DNA of 64,000 bases from Elusimicrobiota bacterium (lineage in GTDB: Bacteria; Elusimicrobiota; Elusimicrobia; UBA1565; UBA9628), in assembly GCA_003151975.1 (NCBI GenBank), contig PLZD01000031.1, positions 202,488 to 266,487 of the forward strand. Direction: 5' to 3'. Under the pieces are notes generated by a model, which searched no databases, had not been told where the DNA came from, and saw only the letters and a list, made by a program, of their open reading frames with translations. Position 1 is the first letter of the stretch. Every line of letters begins with the position of its first letter. Positions 42,268-51,200 of the stretch are shown in pieces. The translations under genes and the position numbers were made by a program.

Positions 42268-45200
42268 CGGCCGAACGCGGCCATCGCGTAGAGGCGCGGC
42301 GCCAGCGGGAAGCCGGGCAGAGAGGCCTTCGGGGTCGCCGCGTCGGCCGCGGCGCGCAGCGCGAGCCGCGCCTCTTCCGACTGGACCAAGGCCAGCTCGG
42401 CCCGCGCGATCTGCTCGAGCTCATCGGCGGGCGGCGGCTCGAGCTTGCGGTCCTGAACCTTCTTGAGGTACTCCGCGTAAATCTTGCGGCGCTGAGCCTG
42501 TTGAGCCGCGCCGAGTCCCACTTGGACCGCGACCTTGACCGTGTCGACGCCGAGGCCGTCGGGCCGCGCCGCGACCGCCCCGTCGCCGGAGGAATCGGTT
42601 TGGTTTCCGATCGCGTTGAGCGTATTCTCCACGGCGAGCCGGCCGGTCTGATGGTCGACCTTGGTCTCCGCGTACTCTCCGGCGCGCCCGCGGACCGCCT
42701 CGACGAAGCTGCGGCGCACGCTGCCCTGGAAGCTGCCCAGAATCTGGCCGCGCGCGTCCTCCATGTCCTCTTTGGCCCAGCCGACTTCCCGCAGCAGTTC
42801 GCCGTGGCCCAAGAGCACGTCTTTCTTGCCGTCGGTCGTCGTCGGCGACTTCTGGTGCTCCCACTGGCCGGGCTTGATCGGAGAATCGTTGTTGACGCGG
42901 TTGGGGAACTGCGACGGATCGTAGTACCGGTCGACGGGGTCGGGCAGGATCTCGAAGATGTCGATGAAATGGACGATCTTGCCGAGCGCGTTGCGGTGCG
43001 CGGTCGCGCCGCCGTCGACTTGGTGCTCGTAGACGCGGCCGATGTAGCCTTCCTGGTTGGGATCGCGGCCCGTGATCATCTCGATGGGATCCTTGATGAT
43101 GCCGCGCGGCGTCTCGAGGATGATGTTGCCCCAATTCCACGGCATGTACGACCAGCGGTCGTTGGCGCCCAGGCCTTTCTGCGCGCCGGTCAGGCGTTGT
43201 GAAAGAATCGGGCGTCCCAACGTGACCGCAAGTCCCGTCGCGGGATCGATGTAGCGCTTGAGGCGCGCGGTCGGAGAGATGTTCTTGTCGGTCTGCTTCC
43301 AGACATTGCCTTCCATGTCCTCGATCCACCACGCCGGCGACGCGCGCTCGAGCTCGTCCTTGGAGTGGAAAACTTTCTTGACGCGGCCTTGCCCATCGAG
43401 CTCGACGGCCCAGATGTCGCCCTCAAGCCAGGAGAGCGCAGCACCCCCGCCGAGCTTGAACGTGGTGCCCGGAAACGAGACGACGACCACGGCGCCGTCG
43501 GTATCGAGACCGAGGCGCAAGTCCGCGGCGAGCTGGAAGGTCCACGCATGCTCGGGCGCTTTGGAATCTTTCGCGTGGTCCTTGGCTTTGCTCAGCTCGT
43601 CCTGATCCATGTACACGGCCGCGATCTCGCCGTCCTTGTCCAAGGCGTAGGCGAAACCCATGAGCTTGAGATTGAGCCAGCCCTGGCGGCGCGCCTGCAG
43701 TTCGTCGCGGCCGGCCTCGTCGAGCAGCGCCTTCGCCCCGGCCGCCCCGAACTCGGCGCGGCAGAACTCGCCGGAGTAATCCGAGGCTTCCAGCGACTCG
43801 AAGCTCGGGAAGGTCCCGGCGGGCAGGGCGTCGCCCTTGACCTGGACCATGATGATCAGCTCGTCGGGGCTGCGCCAGCGCGCGGCCAGCGGATGCACGG
43901 GCAGACGCAGGCCCTCGCGGGGATCGGGCGCCGCGTTGAAGTAGAGCACCTTGCCCTGGCGCTCGAGCGCGCGCAGCTCGGCCAAGGTGAAGGTGCCCGA
44001 GAGCTTTCCGGTTTTCTCGCCGGTCGTCGCCGTCACCACGATGTCGGAGCCGGTCAGCGCTTGATCGACTTCGGCGCGCCGCTGGCGCTGGGCCGCCTTG
44101 TCCTTGAGAGCCTGCAATTCCTCGCGCCGCGCGTCGACGCCGGCCACGATTTCTTGGCCGCCCGCTTTGCGCGCCTCGTCGGAAGTGGCAGGCTTGGCGC
44201 CGACGAAAGTCGCCGGCATCAGGTAGCGCTTGCCGTCGACCTCGACGATCCGCTTTTGCTCCTTGAGCCACTCGAGGTCCTTGCTCGTCAGCCACTGAGG
44301 CTCGTCGCCTGAGACTTGGTACAAGGCGGGCAAAGACTCCGGCTTGGCGATCCAGCGCTCGCGCATCTGCCGCAGGAAAGAGAGCGACTCGGCGGCAGGC
44401 TCGATCTCATCGCGCGCCTCGGGCGATGCCCGCAGGGCCTGCAGGCGCACCTGGCCGAGCGTGATCGCGGCGTCCAGAGTCACGATCCCGCGGCCGTAGC
44501 GCAGCATATCGCGGCGGCGGTCGATGCTGGCCTGAAGGCCGAACATCGCGTTGAGCGCATGCGACCACTGCGGGTCCGTGCCGACGTCTTTCATCGAGAA
44601 GGTCTTGATGACCTCCTGGTCGTAGGCGATCAGGGCCTTCACGTAGGCCTCGAGCGCCTTGTCCTTCAGAACGTAGTCCTCGGGCTTGAGCTTCTGCTGA
44701 AGGTAATGATGCAGGGCCTCTTCGCGCGCGTCGTAGACGGCGTCCTTGAGCTTCGTGAGCCGGTCATAGGCTGACTCCACGGCCGGCGGCGCCGGGACGG
44801 CGCGCCAATAGGCCTCGCGCATGCCCGTCATCTCGTCTTTTTGGCGAAGCACGTCGCCCTCGGCGACGACCTGCTGAGAATCGACGTCCGTGCGCATGAA
44901 CGTCATGAGCTTCGTCCAGGCGTCGGCGCCCTGCGGCCCCTGCGCCTCGAGCTCCTTGAGCATCTGGTCGAGGTCGGTCTCGACGCGCCGGCGGCGGCCG
45001 TCGAGATCGACCTTGGTCAACAGGTCGAATTTCTCCTGCGTCGAGAAATCCTTGCTCAAAATGGCGTCCTTGTTCTTGGCGGCGGTGCGATAGCTCTCCA
45101 GCTCTTTTTTGAGCGCCTCGCGCAGCGAGGGGGAGACTCCGGTCAGCAAGTCATCGACCTGGCCCGCGAAGTTCGGATCGAGCAGGCGCTGGGCCAGGTA

Positions 45201-48200
45201 GGCCAGCAGCTCCTGTCGCGGCGTCTTCTCGGAGGAGGGAGCTGCGCCGCCGCCCACGCTCGCGCTCGCCGTCCCCAAGGTCGCCTGACCGGTGTAGCCC
45301 AGGGCCTCAAGCTCGGTCACCAGGCGAATGAAGTCGAGCCTCAGCGCGTAGACCGTGCGCACGTATTCCTCATCGGCGGCCGCCGTCTCGGCCTCGGCGG
45401 CCGCCACATCCGCGCTGGTGCCCATTTTCGCGCGAAGCTTCTCGGTCGCGCCGAGCAGGTTGCGGCGTGTGATTTCGACGCGCGAGCGCTCGGCCTCGAG
45501 GAGCTTCACCTTGTCGGCCACCGAGGCCATCAAGGAGTGCAGCATCAAGGACAAGGTCTTGAGCCGGTCCTGCGACTCGAGTTCACGACGAAGTGCATCA
45601 TTCAATATGCCCTCGAGGGTCTTCTGAATCTTCTCGGGATCGGGCGCCTGCAGGAAAATCCCGCCGACCCACTTATTCTGGAACATGCCGAAGGCCGCCA
45701 CCGGCGTGAAGCCCTTGTAGCTCATGCGCTCGGCGATCAGGTTGGCCTGCATCTGCGAGAGCGGATCCTGCGCGGCCGAGATTTCCTCGGGCAGGCCCTC
45801 TTGGAACAGCTGGCGCTTGAGCAGCTCGAGATCCGCGTTGCGCGCTTCCTGGAGGTAGCGGTCCACGGCGGCGTCGAGGCCTTTTTCGTCGGCGGGGATG
45901 ATCTTCAGGAATTGATCGAGCGTCACCGCCGCGGGAAGACGGAGATGCGCCGCGACTTCCGCGAAGTCGCGCTCGAGGTTCTGCCGCGCCGCGGCGGCGG
46001 CCGGCGCGTCGGGCTGGCGCGAGAGAGCCGCCTCAAGCCGCATGCGGGAGATGAGGATGTCCGCTTCGGCCTCGGCCTGGGCGTTTTCGGTGCGCGCGAG
46101 CTGGTCGGCCTTCTCTTTCTGAAGGTTCGCCAGGGCCACGAGCGCCTCGGGCGTCGTCGCGGGACTGCGCAGGCGCACCTCGATCCAGCCCTCGAGGAAC
46201 TGCTTGCCGACCGGCGTCCCGCCCAAAGTCTCGCGCAGGTCGTAGTAGCGCAGCGTCCCTTGCGAGTCGAAGGGAGCCTGCTGCGGCACCGAGCCCTGGA
46301 CCGAGCCGATGTCGGGAGCGCCGGCCTCGGAGCGGAACGCGTTCTCGAGGCGGTCCTTGAGATCCGAGAAGCTCGCGGGAATCACGCCGTCGGGTTCCGA
46401 GGGAGCGCCCTGGCCGCCATAGGCGAGCAGCATCGCCTTGAGTCCGTAAATCTTATTTTGGAGCGCGATGGCTTTCAGCCGGCTTTGCCCGTCGGTCTTG
46501 CCGTCGAGCTCCTTGAGCTCGCGCTGAGCGGCGGTCAAGTCGAAGCCCCAGCGCGAGCGCAGGACCGGCAGCTGGGCGTCGAAAGCGCGAAGATTGCCCT
46601 GCGCTGTCAGCGTCTGCTCGCGCGCCAGGGCCAACAGCTCGGGAGAGGCCAGACCGTCGCCGGAGAGCGCCGAGACCAAGCGCCCGAGCGCGCGGCCGAT
46701 CAGCGAGATCGGCTCGACGCGGATCGTCTGGACGGTGAGGTTCTTGTCGACGATCGTCTCGACGGATTGCGCGACCTTGACGCGCGAGGCCAGCACGTCG
46801 CGGCTGGCGGTGAGCGGGTCGGCCTTGGCCAGCTTGGCTTGCAGTTCGCCCAGCGCGGTGTCCATGTCGTCGCTGAGCTTGATGGCTGAGTCCAGGGGCT
46901 GTCCGAGCAGGTAGTTGAGTTGGGATTGCGCCTGTCGGGCGTCGCCCTCCATGGCCTTCTCGCGCAGGCGCGCCTGATCGAGTTCCATGGCTTTCTGCGT
47001 CGATCCGTCCTGGCCCTTCTCGAGCTCCGGGATAATCTGGTTTTGGAAAACCTGCAGGGAGGCGATCGACGAGCGGTAGGCGGAGTAACCCGAGAACAGC
47101 TGCAGCGCGAGATCGCCTCCGACCTTGTCGTGCAGGCGCGAGTACATCTGCGCCTCGCTGCCGTGGCGCTCCACCGAAAGATCCTTGAGCTCCTCGGGCT
47201 GCAGCGAGACGTTGAAAATCGGGAAGACGGCCAAGCCCGTGATCCCGAAGGCGGGCAGCAGCGCCAGGCCCGTGGCCGTCAGGTTGCTGCCGATCACGAT
47301 GTCGGCGGAGACGTTCTGGAAACGGTGCGAGGCTTCCTCTGTTAATTCCTGGGCGGCTTGCGAGCGCTGGGCCAGCGCGTCCCAGCTCGACGAGTTCTTC
47401 AGCGCCGCGTCGATGCCCTCGTTGAGATTGGTCGGCGCGGGGCCGCCGTTTGATCTCACGGCGGAAGATCCGTCCGCCGAGCCTTGATCCATGACGCTCC
47501 AAGCGTCCTTGAGCGCCGACTGCGCGCGCGCCGTCAGCTGCGTGCTGACCAGCCAATACCAGCGCCGGAAGCGCGCCCACTCCTCGGATTGGGAGATGAG
47601 ACCGTTGCGCCACTGGCGGATGCCGTCGGCGAGGTCCGAGCGGACCTTCGGGCTGTCTTTTTGAAGCATGAAGAACTGCGCGTCCCACGCGTCGGCGAGC
47701 TGCCGCTCTTGGCGCGCGCGCAGGGCGAAGTCCTTGTAGGAGGCCAGCATTTCCAGGATGATCGCCTTATCCGAGAAGACGAGCGCCTTGTCCCGGAGCT
47801 TCGAGCTCGGGTCGTAAATCGGCAGCGTCAGCGTGAGGCCCGCGCTGAGCGCCTGGCTCGACAGCATGTCGGAAAGCTGGGAGCCCAGCGAGAAGCTGAT
47901 CTTCTCGAAGATCGGAATCCAATCCATCAGGTTGAAGCCGGGCTGGGGCACGTCCATCTGACCCTTGAGCGAACCGATGAGCAGAGCCAGCCGGTCGGGC
48001 CGGCTGAGCGCCTTCTGCAGCAGCGCGCAGAAGCCGTCGATGTCCTGCGGGCTGAGCGAGTCGATGACCGCCGTATCGTCCGGGCCGCGGCCGGTCAGCG
48101 CGTTGTACTTGAGGAGGGCCTGGCGATGGCGGTCGGCGGCGTCCAGCGCGCGCGTCTGCGCCTCGGCCTTGATCACGGGGTCGTCGGCGTTGGCGTACAT

Positions 48201-51200
48201 CCAGGCGGCCAGCGTCATGTCCCAGCGCGAGTCGACGAGCTCGACGAGCGCGCTCTGCCACTGTTTGGTGAGACCGAGAAGGCGCATCTGCAGCGCGAGG
48301 CCTTCTTGGTAGATCGAGAGGATTTGGTTGTGGATGACTTCCTTCTGCGTCTTGCTCATCGTCATCTGCGTGACCGTGCCGGCCTGGAAGCCGCCGCCGG
48401 TCGCGAGGCTCGCGGGGTCCGTGGCGACGGGGTTGCTCACGAAGCCGACCATGCCCGTGATCTTGGTGTTGTCGAGGATCGCGCCGGCCTTGATGAGCAC
48501 CTGGAGGTCCTTGGTCATCGAGCCGATCTCGAGCGAGATCAGCTTCTTGCCCACGTCCGAGTCGAAGACGCGCTTGAGCTCGGCGATCAGCTTGTCGTCG
48601 GGATCGGCCTTCTTGAAGAAGTCGTCGACCGATTGGTTGAACTTCTTTAAAGTTTGTCCGCCTTGCAGGTCGTTGGCGGCGCCGCCGGCCACCAATTGCC
48701 AAAGCTGGCCCAAGGTGAAGGAGGACTGCGTGCCGATGGTGAGCCGATTCTGCAGGCCGATGTATTGGCTGCCGTAGGAGATGAAGGCGTCGGTGTTCGT
48801 CCCGAGCTTTTTCTTGAGCTCGACGAAGTAGGTCTCGGTGTTGCCCATCATCTTGCCTTGGGCGGAGAGCACGATGCCCTGCTTGGGAAGCTCGAAGCTG
48901 ACCTGCCCGGCCAAGGTGTTGTACTGCTGGCCAAGCTCGCCGGTGCCCGACATCGTCGTGTTGACCGTGGTGCCGGCGATGTCGAACGAGAAGCCCTTCA
49001 CGATCGTCGTGCCGATCGCGGCCTGGTTGATGTCGTCGGTGCCCGTGATGCGCGAGATGTAGAAGTCGACCTTGAAGGCGTTCTTGTCCTGCAGGAGCTT
49101 GGCCATGTCGATGCCGACGCCGATCTTGTCCTGATGGTAGAACTTGTTGTCGCCCGAGGCGGTGATCGGGAAATTCTGGTTGAGATCGGGATTGAAGCCC
49201 GTGAAGTCGAGGTTGACGTTCTGCAGGAACTGACGCGGGTCCTTGACGAAAAGCGCCGACTCCTCGGCGTTGAGGCTCAGGACCTGCGTGAACTTGACGC
49301 TGGCCTTCAAGTTGCCGCCGTAGTAATAAGGATTCTGCGCCGCGTTCTGGGCGGCGAAATCGGCGAAGCCCGCGGCGCCGAAATAAAGCTTGCCGCCGGC
49401 CAGCATCAAGGCGTAGTCGTCGAAGATCATCATGCGGTCCTGGCCGACCTGCGAGGCGAAGCTCGTGTCGGTGGGAGCGTTGTTCAGGAATTTATGGAAG
49501 GTCACGTCGAGATAGTTGACGGAATTCTTGCCTTGCAGCGATTCGACGTCGGCCGAGATGCCTTGGTCGCCGAAGGGCGCGTTGATGTTGGAGGGAGGGC
49601 TCTCGAACTTGTAGCCCGTCAGCGAGACGTTGTTGCCCCAGAGATTAAGCACGTTGCCCAAGGTCACCTGGCTCGAGGTGGCCAGGCCTCCCGGCGTCGA
49701 GAAGTCCGTCTGATAAACGAGATAGAAGCCGTCCGAGCCTTGGCCGACCTCGATCATCTTCGTGTTGGGCAGCAGCTGGGCCAGGGCCATCGGGTTGGCC
49801 AGGATCTGCGCGGATAAGGAAGCGATGTCCCTCGACGTCGAATCCGTCGAGATCGAGCCGAAAAGCTGGGACAGGAAAGTCGAGAACTGCGACTTCGGAA
49901 TGATGAGCGTCTGCGGGCCGCCCGCGCCGGTGGCAAGCCATGAGGAGCCTTGACCGGAGACCGCCTGTACGCGCGCGGCCAAATCCGGCGAGAGCTGGCG
50001 GAGGTCCCCGACGGTCTCAAGTTTCTTCGAGAGCACGACCTGCTCCGTGCCGAGGCCGTTGAGCGAGTCCTGCAGGGACTTCTGCGCCTGCTTGTACTGC
50101 TCGGTGAGCTTTTGGAAATCGATGTTGGCCTCGAGCACGGCGCGGGTCTTGTCCTGGATCGTGTCGATGTTCTCCATGACGCGGCGCAGCGCGCTCTCGT
50201 GCGGGTCGTTGAGCTGCGCGAGCCAGCTGTTGAGGTTCTGCTGGCTGGCCTGCAGGCTCGAGAGCGTGCTCTGCAGCGAATTCATCATCGTCTGGTCGGC
50301 CGTGACCTCGCCGCTGTTGGTCGACTGACCGCCTTGGTAGATCGTCTGCATGGACGAATAATAAGTGCCGATCTGGTTGATCGTCGAGATCGAGCCCTGG
50401 TCCCAAGTCGTCTTGAGGCCGAAGAAGGAGATCGCTTCCCTTAAGAAGGCGTCGAGCTCCTGGAATGAAGCGATCTCGCGCTGATAGACGTGGGCGGGGG
50501 ACTCGTTGCTGCCGTTGGCGTCGACGTACGCGTCGTTGGTCGCGGTGTCGTTGACGGCGTCGCCGATCGCCTTGATTCCATCGGCCACGAATTTCTGGGC
50601 CGGCGGTATTTGCGTCGTCAAGGCCGATTGCGCGCCGGTGACCACGGCGTTGGCGTAGAGGAAGCGCGCGATGGCGTACGAAGAGGACGATTCGTCGGGG
50701 TTCTGCTGCTGAAGGCTGCTCGGCGCCAGCCGCCGCGCCGCGTCGAGCGCGAGCAGGGCGATCTTCTGCGCGTTCGAGACGGTGATCGGCGGCTGAGTGC
50801 CGACCGGTACGGTCCCCGAGGTGCCCCCGACCGGAAGGGTGATGCCCGCATTGGACGGGACCGAATTGCCGATCGTCGTCAACTGCGAGGCCAAGTTGGT
50901 GATGGTGCCGTTGTTGACCGCGGCCTGAACCTTGTTGACGCCGGAAGCGTCCGCCGTCACGCCGACCGGAAGCTGATAGGATTGGAGGTTGTACTTTCCA
51001 GCGGAGAGCGTCTGGATCTGGGCGAGGATCTGGTTGATCTGGCCGTCGTTGGTGTTGATCTGCGCGGCGCGCGTGACCATCTCCTGCGTGTACTGCGAGA
51101 TCTTCCTCGGCAAACTATAAGGCTGGAGCTCGCCGTAGAGCGTCTCGGTGCCGGCGTAGTTGGGATCCTGGCGCTCCTTGATCTCGGTCTGGTATTGCAG

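Noticed and set aside
44841-46889. 682-codon plus-strand open frame inside the giant gene
   Set aside because: It is antisense to a frame with signal peptide and clear segment structure. Composition (Arg/Leu/Gly-rich, no motif) is that of a GC-rich shadow.
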